Origin: Clostridium sp. CAG:967
Lineage (GTDB): Bacteria > Cyanobacteriota > Vampirovibrionia > Gastranaerophilales > Gastranaerophilaceae
Assembly (NCBI GenBank): GCA_000433095.1
Contig: HF991470.1
Location: forward strand, 1-19,078
Reading direction: 5' to 3'
DNA: 19,078 bases
The position numbers were made by a program, and so were the translations under genes. This document shows, one piece after another, positions 1 through 6,715 of this stretch (its first letter is position 1; every line of letters starts with the position of its first letter). The notes beneath the pieces are model-generated. The model saw nothing but the letters and a program-made list of their open reading frames with translations. It did no database searches and was not told the origin of the DNA.

Positions 1-67
1 ATATTCATTATTTACGATTTTCAAGACTTTGTCAAGATTAATAAATTATTTCGATTTTGTAAACAAT

Positions 68-96
68 TTGTCCGAGCGAGTAAAATAGCTTATTAT
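68..96 (+). promoter_or_regulatory. Promoter of the histidine kinase operon, probably leaderless
   Basis: TTGTCC at 68-73 and TATTAT at 91-96 are separated by 17 bp. Only six bases separate the -10 box from the ATG at 103, so the predicted transcript start falls at or next to the start codon. No Shine-Dalgarno sequence precedes the gene. Inferred by eye from spacing and consensus. Confidence 0.5.
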
Positions 97-102
97 GGTA
101 GT

Positions 103-1707
103 ATGAGTAAAAGTAAAATTATAGTAGTTGATGATGAGAAAATTGTTACCTCAGCTTTTAAGGCATTATTTAAGGTTGAGGGATTTTCTGATGTGCATTT
201 ATTTAATGCCCCGAAAGATGCAGTAGATTTTTTAAAAGATAATAAACCGGATTTGATTATTTCAGATTTTTTGATGCCGGAGATGAATGGTCTTGAATTT
301 TTAACCGAGGCTAAAAGATTATATCCCGAAGTAAGTATGATTTTGCTTACCGGCTATGCTGATAAAGAAAATGCAATTAAGGCTATTAATGAAATAGGGC
401 TTTATAAATATATTGAAAAGCCTTGGGATAATGATGATTTGCTTATGAATATCAGAAACGGTATTGAAAGAAGTAATCTGTTGGAAAATTTAAGAAATAA
501 AATTGATGAACTCGAAAATGCCAAAAAACAGCTGGAAGAATACTCTGTAAATCTGGAGAAAATTGTTGCTGAACGTACTGCTGATTTGTCACAGGCAAAC
601 AAAAAACTTTCAGGCATAATTAATTACTGTGCAGACGGCATTATTATAATTGACAATGCAGGTCATATTTTACAGGTAAATCCTGCCTGCGAAAATATGG
701 TCGGATTATCAGAAACATCTCTGTGTAAAAAGAAATTCCAGGAAATTGCTTACTCAAACATAAAAGACTTAAATAATTCTAAAGATAATAAATCAGGAGG
801 TATTTTCGGACTTGGAGAAGACAATTCGGAAATCCTTTTAAGAGATTATTATATTGTTAACTCGCTTAGCGGTAAAAGTATCCCTGTTGAAATCAGTTTT
901 GCTGTCATTTCTAGTGATGAAGATAATAAAGCTGAAAAATATGTCGGGGTAATTAGAGATGTCAGCCTGCAAAAAGAAACCGAACGTCTTAGAGATGATT
1001 TTATTGCAACTTTGACACATGACATGAGAACCCCGCTTCTTGCTGCAATACAAACTTTAAAATTCTTTCTGGAAGGTGCTATCGGAGAGCTGGACAATAA
1101 GCAGAGGATACTTCTTTCTACTATGCTCCAAAGCAACGAAGATTTATTGGGATTGGTTAATGCTTTGCTTGAAGTATACAGATTTGAGAGTGGAAAACTT
1201 ACTTTATGCAAGACAGTTTTTCCTGTTAAAGATTTGATAGAGCAATGTTATGATGAGCTGAAACCTCTTGCTGAAAGTAAGAATATTAATTTTAATCTTA
1301 ACTTTGAACTTGAGGATAATCTTCATATAACTGCCGACAGAGGAGAAATCAAGAGAGTAATTACAAATCTGTGCGGAAATGCAGTAAACTATACTAATAA
1401 GGGTGGAGAAATTACTATTCTTGCAAAAGCTCAAAGCGGAGATTTTATATTCTCTGTAACTGATAACGGCAACGGAATTCCGCAGTCTGATATTCCGCAT
1501 TTATTTACAAGATTTTCTCAAGGCACAACTAAAAAACGTTCTACAGGAACAGGTTTGGGATTGTATCTTTCCAGACAAATTATTGAAGCTCATAACGGTA
1601 AAATCTGGGTGGAAAGTAAAGTTGATAAAGGCAGTGAATTTTCATTCCTTTTAACAAATGTGGTTACAGATGCAAGGATTAAAGAAAGACAGGTTTCTAA
1701 TGGCTAA
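103..1707 (+). CDS. Hybrid sensor histidine kinase (REC - coiled coil - PAS - HisKA - HATPase)
   Basis: A 534-residue cytoplasmic signalling kinase with no membrane segment. Residues 1-120 form a receiver domain with the acidic pair D10/D11, phospho-acceptor D55, T83 and K106. A coiled coil follows (about 120-168), then a PAS domain (about 170-290) starting with an ADGIIIID motif. The dimerisation/phosphoacceptor helix carries HDMRTPL with H306. The ATPase domain has an N box (NLCGNAVNYT), a G1 box (DNGNGIP), an F box and a G2 box (GTGLGLYLS), so all kinase motifs look intact. The N-terminal receiver and internal PAS suggest it integrates a phosphorelay input with a ligand or redox signal. 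The segment around the H box strongly resembles cyanobacterial kinases as I remember them. The ATG lies 6 nt after a -10 box and has no Shine-Dalgarno sequence. The cognate regulator overlaps its 3' end. The signal sensed is unknown. Confidence 0.95.
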   Translation: MSKSKIIVVDDEKIVTSAFKALFKVEGFSDVHLFNAPKDAVDFLKDNKPDLIISDFLMPEMNGLEFLTEAKRLYPEVSMILLTGYADKENAIKAINEIGLYKYIEKPWDNDDLLMNIRNGIERSNLLENLRNKIDELENAKKQLEEYSVNLEKIVAERTADLSQANKKLSGIINYCADGIIIIDNAGHILQVNPACENMVGLSETSLCKKKFQEIAYSNIKDLNNSKDNKSGGIFGLGEDNSEILLRDYYIVNSLSGKSIPVEISFAVISSDEDNKAEKYVGVIRDVSLQKETERLRDDFIATLTHDMRTPLLAAIQTLKFFLEGAIGELDNKQRILLSTMLQSNEDLLGLVNALLEVYRFESGKLTLCKTVFPVKDLIEQCYDELKPLAESKNINFNLNFELEDNLHITADRGEIKRVITNLCGNAVNYTNKGGEITILAKAQSGDFIFSVTDNGNGIPQSDIPHLFTRFSQGTTKKRSTGTGLGLYLSRQIIEAHNGKIWVESKVDKGSEFSFLLTNVVTDARIKERQVSNG

Positions 1708-2374
1708 AGATGTCAGAGTACTTATTGTTGAAGATCATGATATGGCTCGTATGGGTTTATCGGTAATATTAAGCAATAATCCAAATATTAAAATAGCCTG
1801 GATGTGCGCTGACGGTCAGGAGGGTGTTGATAAAGCTCTTGAATTAATACCTGATGTTGTTGTTATGGATATTGGTCTTCCTTCTATAGACGGTATTGAA
1901 GCTACAAAAAGAATTAAGGCTTCCAAACCTGAAATCAAAGTTTTAATGTACACTTCACGTGAAGGGGATGATGATATATTTGATTCATTCCAGGCAGGTG
2001 CAGACGGTTATATTACAAAAGGTGCAACTTCCGACCAGACTGTTGCAGCTGTAATTGCGGTTTCGGAAGGAGCAGGCTGGCTTGACCCTGCAATAGCAAA
2101 AGTTGTGCTGACAAACATCAGACGTGGCAGCGAGTATACTGAAAGACGTGGTGAAATAAATTATAAATTAGGCAAAAATCTATATGGTTTAACTGAGCGT
2201 GAAATGGAAGTTTTGGCTCTTATTGTCGACGGACTGACTAATCCGCAGATTGCAGAAAAACTTGTAATTACAATTTCAACTACAAAAACTCACGTTCACA
2301 GCATTTTGCAAAAGCTCTATGTAACTTCCCGTTCCAAAGCTATATCAATGGCAATGAAAGAGGGACTGGTATAA
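1700..2374 (+). CDS. NarL/FixJ-family DNA-binding response regulator
   Basis: A 224-residue two-component transcription factor. The receiver domain (1-120) has E11/D12, phospho-acceptor D57 (VVVMDIGLP), a T/S switch near 88 and a conserved Lys in GYITKGA. A LuxR-type helix-turn-helix follows (about 165-224, LTEREMEVLALIVDGLTN onward). The start chosen is the ATG at 1700, preceded by an AGG-containing Shine-Dalgarno sequence at about 1691. It overlaps the kinase stop codon by 8 nt, which implies translational coupling and a cognate pair. An in-frame ATG at 1658 would add 14 residues from inside the kinase gene; the family N-terminus fits 1700 better. Targets are unknown. The downstream exported-protein gene starts 1 nt after its stop and is in the same operon. 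Confidence 0.95.
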   Translation: MAKDVRVLIVEDHDMARMGLSVILSNNPNIKIAWMCADGQEGVDKALELIPDVVVMDIGLPSIDGIEATKRIKASKPEIKVLMYTSREGDDDIFDSFQAGADGYITKGATSDQTVAAVIAVSEGAGWLDPAIAKVVLTNIRRGSEYTERRGEINYKLGKNLYGLTEREMEVLALIVDGLTNPQIAEKLVITISTTKTHVHSILQKLYVTSRSKAISMAMKEGLV

Positions 2375-2375
2375 T

Positions 2376-3728
2376 ATGATTTATGCTCTGATTGGGATTG
2401 CAGCTGCATTTTGTGCATGTATACAATGGGGTGATGAAATTCCGGTTCCTCATGGTAACGTAAATAAAAAAGAAGCAAAGTACGAATTTAAAGTTGCCAA
2501 GCAGGAAGAAAAGGAAAAATTTGAACGTAAAAAGCTTGAAAAAAATCCTTCTGGCTATATGACCGTTGAGGAATATAATTTACTTTCTGCACCGAAAGAC
2601 AGAATGACTATGGAAATTGAAATTCCTAAAAATGTAACTCCTGCGGATATGGTTTACGTTCCTCAGCCCGCTTATAAAATTGTCAGGTATAACAATCCTC
2701 CGGGAAGTCCTGAAATCAGATTAAGTAAAACTTTTTATCAAAGAAGACAGCAGAATGCACAGGGTATTGTTGCTCCTGATTTCACTAAACTTGTTTATCC
2801 CTCCGTATATTATTACCCTAACAGCGGTTCAACAGCTTGTGATGTGTTTGTAATTAATCTTGAGGAAGCTAAGTCAAATCTTGATAAAATATTGACTGCC
2901 AACGTGGTTCACAGGTTCTCAGAGCCTATTTTATCTACTGACAAAAATAATGATAACTATTTTACTTTCAGGACGATTACGCCTGTAGATTTTTCTGTTG
3001 ACGGTTCTAAGCTTCTTGCTAAAGAAAAAATCGGTAATACAAAAGACGGTATTTGGAAAACAACTCCTGTTGTTTATGATTTTACGACTAATCTTTCTTA
3101 CAGCTTAATTGAGGTTCGTGATGCTATAATTTATTACTGGAAAGAAAATAAAAACCTTGATTTAGAAGATAAGCGCTGGGATATATATCCTATAGGATTT
3201 GACCTAAACAATCCTGACTGGATAATAGTTAATGCATACGCTTTTACGGGAGATACACCTGTTAATCTCGGAACCTGGACGGTTAGTTATAAAGGCGAAC
3301 AGTCAAGGCTTGTAACTTTTAAAAATTCTGAAGTGCAAGTTAGTATGAACGGATATAAACTGATACAGGATGGTGTTGTTTCTCCCATGGTTACTGAGAA
3401 AGAGGAAAAACAGCTTAAGCGTATAGAAAAAGAACAGGCAAAGATTAAGAAGAAAGAAGAAAAAGCTGAGGACAAAGCTCTGGAAGATGCATATAAAGCT
3501 AAGATAAAAGAAATGGAAGCAGAATTTAAAGAAATGCAGGATGATTATAATCTGCGTCAGAGAATAAACGGTTCTACTTCCGGCAATGAAGCTGTTCAAA
3601 AATATAATGAAATTAAAGCCCAGCAGGAAGAAGCCAGACAGAAAGCTCTTGAAAAACAGAAGGCAAAAGAATTAAGAGAGCTTGAAAAACAACGTTTGAA
3701 AGAAGAAAGACAAAATAGAAATAACTAA
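2376..3728 (+). CDS. Predicted exported or membrane-anchored protein with a C-terminal coiled coil
   Basis: 450 residues; I do not recognise the family. A hydrophobic stretch at 2-16 (IYALIGIAAAFCACI) has no preceding positive charge and resembles a signal peptide or anchor; C13 or C15 could be a poor lipobox cysteine. Residues about 90-335 are rich in beta-strand-like patterns (PVVYDF, DFSVDGSKLL, IGFDLNNPDWIIVN) reminiscent of a TolB-like propeller, but no repeat is clear enough to name. From about residue 339 to the end the protein is a very charged Lys/Glu/Gln coiled coil. The start has a GAGGG Shine-Dalgarno sequence within the end of the regulator gene. Its place in the two-component operon suggests an envelope partner or output, as inference only. 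Its stop overlaps the convergent GIY-YIG gene by 4 nt. Confidence 0.8.
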   Translation: MIYALIGIAAAFCACIQWGDEIPVPHGNVNKKEAKYEFKVAKQEEKEKFERKKLEKNPSGYMTVEEYNLLSAPKDRMTMEIEIPKNVTPADMVYVPQPAYKIVRYNNPPGSPEIRLSKTFYQRRQQNAQGIVAPDFTKLVYPSVYYYPNSGSTACDVFVINLEEAKSNLDKILTANVVHRFSEPILSTDKNNDNYFTFRTITPVDFSVDGSKLLAKEKIGNTKDGIWKTTPVVYDFTTNLSYSLIEVRDAIIYYWKENKNLDLEDKRWDIYPIGFDLNNPDWIIVNAYAFTGDTPVNLGTWTVSYKGEQSRLVTFKNSEVQVSMNGYKLIQDGVVSPMVTEKEEKQLKRIEKEQAKIKKKEEKAEDKALEDAYKAKIKEMEAEFKEMQDDYNLRQRINGSTSGNEAVQKYNEIKAQQEEARQKALEKQKAKELRELEKQRLKEERQNRNN

Positions 3729-3973
3729 TTTTTTATAAGCTCAAGCTTCTGCTTGTGGGAAAGCTCTTTTAATCTGTGTTCTTCTTTCATTGCTTCTGAT
3801 TTAGTATCAAATTCTTTTGTATAAACTATCTTAATCGGTTTATTTGCACGTGTATATTTGGCTCCCCTGCCTTCTCTATGTGCCTGAAAACGTTTTTCCA
3901 CATCATCAGTGTAACCGCAGTAGAGTGTGTTTTTTTCAGTTAAAAGCATATAAACGTAATACTTTTTATCCAT
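3725..3973 (-). CDS. Single-domain GIY-YIG nuclease-like protein (UPF0213/YhbQ type)
   Basis: 82 residues when started at the ATG at 3973. The N-terminus YYVYMLL followed by YCGYT is the GIY-YIG signature (YVY...CGYT), followed by the family's R(x2)AHREG(x)GAKYTR block and a Glu in the C-terminal helix (KEEHRLKEL). Size and motifs fit the small stand-alone YhbQ/YazA class, whose cellular role is poorly defined. An upstream TTG would add 14 residues that are not family-like and run into a terminator hairpin. There is no Shine-Dalgarno sequence. A TATAAA box (3980-3985) lies exactly 6 nt before the ATG, suggesting a leaderless mRNA. It is convergent with, and overlaps by 4 nt, the upstream operon. 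Confidence 0.9.
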   Translation of the reverse strand: MDKKYYVYMLLTEKNTLYCGYTDDVEKRFQAHREGRGAKYTRANKPIKIVYTKEFDTKSEAMKEEHRLKELSHKQKLELIKN

Positions 3974-3982
3974 ATTATTTTT

Positions 3983-4014
3983 ATAAATAAAAATGACGGT
4001 TTTAGAAACCGTCA
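3983..4014 (-). terminator. Rho-independent terminator of the Ser/Thr/Cys-tail protein gene
   Basis: A perfect 9-bp stem (TGACGGTTT / AAACCGTCA, 3994-4014) with a 3-nt loop is followed on the minus strand by TTTTTATTTA. The U-tract overlaps the TATAAA box that appears to drive the next gene on the same strand. Confidence 0.85.
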
Positions 4015-4054
4015 ATCAATGTATTTCTTTTTCTTTATTTCAAAACTTTTTGTA

Positions 4055-4414
4055 TTAGCAGAATGATGTAAATCCGCCGCATGAGCCTGTTGAAGCAGAA
4101 GTTCCTGAAGAGAAGCTTGCTCCGCAATCAGTGCTGTTGAATGAGGAAGTTGTGCTGCTTAAGGTTGATACAGCATTTGAAAAATTGCTTAAGAAACCGC
4201 CTGCATAAGCCACTGTTTCACCTGATTCTGCATATTGGGAATAATCAACTGCAAAAGGATTGTCAGTTGTGAACATATCATATACATTTGTAGCAAATAA
4301 ACTATGGAATTGGTTCATAGCTAAAGAACCTGCTGTTTCTACAGATTCTGCCGGTCTTGTGCTGCGAATATTATTAGTTTTTGCCTCAGAAGATTTAGAT
4401 GCTATGCCGTTCAT
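4055..4414 (-). CDS. Small protein with a Ser/Thr/Cys-rich C-terminal tail, function unknown
   Basis: 119 residues, no recognised family. The N-terminal half is polar with a possible helix (MNQFHSLFATNVYDMF) and no signal peptide. From residue 83 on, 20 of 37 residues are Ser or Thr, mixed with Gly and Cys97, Cys112 and Cys119, the last being the final residue. A clear AGGAG Shine-Dalgarno sequence sits 7 nt before the ATG and a strong terminator follows the gene, so it is a real single-gene transcript. The tail composition resembles precursors of modified peptides, or it may be a disordered surface or regulatory tail. No modification enzyme or exporter lies next to it. Divergent from the AMIN-like gene across a 192-bp gap. 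Confidence 0.75.
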   Translation of the reverse strand: MNGIASKSSEAKTNNIRSTRPAESVETAGSLAMNQFHSLFATNVYDMFTTDNPFAVDYSQYAESGETVAYAGGFLSNFSNAVSTLSSTTSSFNSTDCGASFSSGTSASTGSCGGFTSFC

Positions 4415-4606
4415 TCAAATGCTCCTATAAATATCTCGTGTCTTACATAGATATAAAAAAATATTTTTTTGATGAATTTCAGCATGCTTTTCTTTTGTTA
4501 CAAAGCTTAACAAATATATCAATCTATAGATTTATAACATTAAACCGCACGATTGATGTGTGTTTACAGGTAATGGGTTATTGTGTATGTGTAGAGGATT
4601 TAGGAT

Positions 4607-5239
4607 ATGTTGAAAAAGATTTTACTTACATTAATTATATTCACAGGGCTTGCAGCATATGCAGGCGAGAACTTTCTTAACACAGTAGTTCTGGAAAATA
4701 ATGACGGAGCTTATTCAATTGTTCTTCGTTCCGATGAAGTTGCAAAGGTAAAAAAAGATGTTGAAGCTCCTGATAAGATTGTTTTAACCTTAAAAGGGAT
4801 TTCACAATCTCCCGATGTAAACACGCTATACAAAAATACTCCTGAAGTCAGCGGATTAGTAATTCAAAACAGCGGAAATAACGAGGTAAAAATTTTTATA
4901 AATGCACCTGATATTTCTAAAGCTAATATCATATTTGAAACCCCTAATTCAGCACCGATTTTGGTTGGCGAAGCCTTTGAAGAAGAAAAAATAGTTTGGA
5001 GTGTTATTTCGATTGCATTGCTGCTTTTAGTAATGCGTTCTGCAAGAAGTATTTCAGCAGAACCTGAACAAAAGGATATTAATAAAGTAATAAAAGAACG
5101 TGAGATTGCTTTATATAGAAACTTCCAAAAAGAAGTTGCATCTATGCCGAGCATGAATTACAAGCTCAAAAGCTACAAAAAGCATGTTCTTAAAGGCGAA
5201 ACAATAAGAAATTATGAAAGCAAACTAACAAGAGTATAA
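4607..5239 (+). CDS. AMIN-like domain envelope protein with signal peptide and one membrane segment
   Basis: 210 residues. Residues 1-19 form a classical signal peptide (MLKK, hydrophobic core, AYA before GEN). Residues about 22-112 have the alternating pattern of an AMIN domain, a beta-sandwich that directs envelope proteins to peptidoglycan or septa (IVLTLKG, GLVIQNSG, VKIFINAPD). A hydrophobic segment at about 128-145 (IVWSVISIALLLLVMRS) is a membrane span, followed by a basic cytoplasmic tail of about 65 residues. So this is likely an AMIN domain held outside the membrane with a cytoplasmic tail. No amidase or secretin domain is attached. The Shine-Dalgarno sequence is AGAGGA at 4593-4598. 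The AMIN assignment is by pattern and not certain; the topology is better supported. Confidence 0.8.
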   Translation: MLKKILLTLIIFTGLAAYAGENFLNTVVLENNDGAYSIVLRSDEVAKVKKDVEAPDKIVLTLKGISQSPDVNTLYKNTPEVSGLVIQNSGNNEVKIFINAPDISKANIIFETPNSAPILVGEAFEEEKIVWSVISIALLLLVMRSARSISAEPEQKDINKVIKEREIALYRNFQKEVASMPSMNYKLKSYKKHVLKGETIRNYESKLTRV

Positions 5240-5257
5240 ATTAAATTTATACTCTTG
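5229..5257. terminator. Bidirectional hairpin containing both convergent stop codons
   Basis: A perfect 13-bp inverted repeat with a 3-nt loop (CAAGAGTATAAAT / ATTTATACTCTTG). The stop codons of the AMIN-like gene (5237-5239) and of wecB (5247-5249) lie in the two arms, and both reading frames end with codons AGA GTA TAA. There is no long U-tract on either side, so it may act as a terminator, an mRNA 3'-end stabiliser, or both. Confidence 0.6.
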
Positions 5258-6356
5258 AAATAATTTCTTCAATTTTTTTAGACGAAGTTCCGTCACCGTA
5301 AGGGTTTTGGGATTTTAATCTTGTTTCTTTCCTTGTTTTTGAAAGAATATTTTCGCTGTGAGAAACAATCTTGTCATAATCAGCTCCTACAAGAATTGAA
5401 ACTCCAGCATCAATACCTTCCTGACGTTCGGTTTCGTATCTCATAACAAGTGTAGGACATCCGAATGACGGTGCTTCTTCTTGTATACCGCCTGAATCTG
5501 TAAGGATTAATTTGGCATTTTTCATTAAATATACCAGATAAGGATAATCAAGCGGTTTTAAAAGCCTTACGTTATTGTAATCTTCTAATCTTGAATGAAT
5601 TTTGTCTTTAACATTCGGGTTAGGGTGGACAGGAATGACAAAGGTATGATCTGAATATTTTTTTACAAGATATTCAACTGCATCAAGAATTCTGTCAATT
5701 CTTTCGCCATGATTTTCCCGCCTGTGAGCAGTTATTAATACAAGTTTGTCGTCTACAATTATGCCGGAGTCTTTAAAATATCGCTCAGCAGCATTCATTG
5801 TTTCATCAGATAAGCAGAAAAGCGCATCAATTACTGTATTACCAACAACGTGAATTTTTTCATCGCTTATATTTTCTTTTAATAGCGCCTGCCTGTTTTT
5901 TTCGGTTGGTGCAAAATTGAGTTTTGCAACACGTGATGTCATTTGACGCATAACTTCTTCCGGAAAAGGTTCGTAAATATCATAAGAACGAAGACCTGCC
6001 TCTACATGGTATACAGGTATTTTTCTGTAAAAGCTTGCCAGGGCTCCGCAAAGTACCGTCATTGTATCACCCTGAACGATTGTTGCATCAATTTTGTTGT
6101 TATCAAAAACTTTATCCAATGTAGAAAGAATTCTTGTTTGAACTTCCAAAAGCGATTGATTTGGCTTCATACAATCAAGATTTATATCTGCCTTTAATCC
6201 GAAATAAGCAAGAGTTTGATTAGAAAGTTCTTTTTGTTGTTCAGTATTACATACTATAACATTATATTTATCCGGAAATTTTTTTAGTTCTAATATTACC
6301 GGAGCGAGTTTAATAACCTCAGGGCGTGTCCCAAATACAAATAATATATTCTTCAT
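5247..6356 (-). CDS. wecB: UDP-N-acetylglucosamine 2-epimerase (non-hydrolysing)
   Basis: Interconverts UDP-GlcNAc and UDP-ManNAc in the cytoplasm, supplying ManNAc units for surface polysaccharide. 369 residues, normal for the family. Visible motifs in order: FGTRPEVIKLAPV at the N-terminus, VQGDTMTVLCGAL, HVEAGLRS, FPEEVMRQ, GNTVIDAL, TAHRRENHGERI (catalytic-region His), PVHPNPNV and LTDSGGIQEEAPSFGCPTLVMR with TERQEGIDAG, the nucleotide-binding loop. The ATG at 6356 is chosen because the family begins MKxLxVFGTRPE; a TTG at 6392 would add 12 atypical residues. No Shine-Dalgarno sequence is present. TTGCAT/TAAACT boxes with 17-bp spacing (6387-6392, 6364-6369) place the transcript start near the ATG. 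No other polysaccharide genes are adjacent. Confidence 0.95.
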   Translation of the reverse strand: MKNILFVFGTRPEVIKLAPVILELKKFPDKYNVIVCNTEQQKELSNQTLAYFGLKADINLDCMKPNQSLLEVQTRILSTLDKVFDNNKIDATIVQGDTMTVLCGALASFYRKIPVYHVEAGLRSYDIYEPFPEEVMRQMTSRVAKLNFAPTEKNRQALLKENISDEKIHVVGNTVIDALFCLSDETMNAAERYFKDSGIIVDDKLVLITAHRRENHGERIDRILDAVEYLVKKYSDHTFVIPVHPNPNVKDKIHSRLEDYNNVRLLKPLDYPYLVYLMKNAKLILTDSGGIQEEAPSFGCPTLVMRYETERQEGIDAGVSILVGADYDKIVSHSENILSKTRKETRLKSQNPYGDGTSSKKIEEIISRV

Positions 6357-6445
6357 ACGAGTTAGTTTAATATAAAAAATCTTGTTATGCAATTGTATTA
6401 TCCTATATTAATTAATGAAGGTGATTTATAAAATTTATAATAGGT

Positions 6446-6451
6446 TATAAT
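6446..6451 (+). promoter_or_regulatory. -10 box for the glutaredoxin gene
   Basis: A consensus TATAAT lies 22 nt upstream of the start codon; the -35 region is weak (TGATTT, 18-bp spacer). The implied leader is short but contains the AGGAG Shine-Dalgarno sequence. Confidence 0.45.
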
Positions 6452-6473
6452 AATACCAAAAGGAGAATAGATT

Positions 6474-6704
6474 ATGTTAGATTTGTATATTTTAGAAACT
6501 TGTCCATACTCAATAAAAGTAATGAACTATTTTGACGAGCATAATATCAGCTACAATAAAAAAGATATTACTAAAACTGAAAACCTGGAAAAATTAATTA
6601 AATTAGGTGGCGAACGTCAGGTTCCATTTTTGCATGATACTGATGATGATACTTCAATGTATGAATCAGACGATATTATTGAATACGTAAAAAATAAGAA
6701 ATAG
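6474..6704 (+). CDS. Glutaredoxin with a CPYS active site
   Basis: 76 residues, a single thioredoxin-fold domain of the short glutaredoxin type. The active site is C10-P-Y-S13: the nucleophilic Cys is present but the resolving Cys of the usual CPYC is Ser, so it should work through a monothiol, glutathione-dependent mechanism or bind an Fe-S cluster. The cis-Pro motif is present (QVPFL), as is a C-terminal ESDDIIEY helix that normally contacts glutathione. A clear AGGAG Shine-Dalgarno sequence lies 8 nt before the ATG. It sits 11 bp upstream of the HCP-like gene and shares its transcript, suggesting a joint redox or Fe-S related role (inference). Confidence 0.92.
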   Translation: MLDLYILETCPYSIKVMNYFDEHNISYNKKDITKTENLEKLIKLGGERQVPFLHDTDDDTSMYESDDIIEYVKNKK

Positions 6705-6715
6705 GGTTAAAGGTT

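Noticed and set aside
4455..4470. Perfect 16-bp palindrome A7-TA-T7 in the divergent intergenic region
   Set aside because: Such A/T tracts arise easily in AT-rich spacers; it has no position that clearly fits an operator or terminator.
4399..4680. Plus-strand open frame of 93 codons across the divergent gap
   Set aside because: Lies over the promoter region and the signal peptide of the AMIN-like gene in another frame, has no Shine-Dalgarno sequence at its ATG, and its translation has no family-like features.
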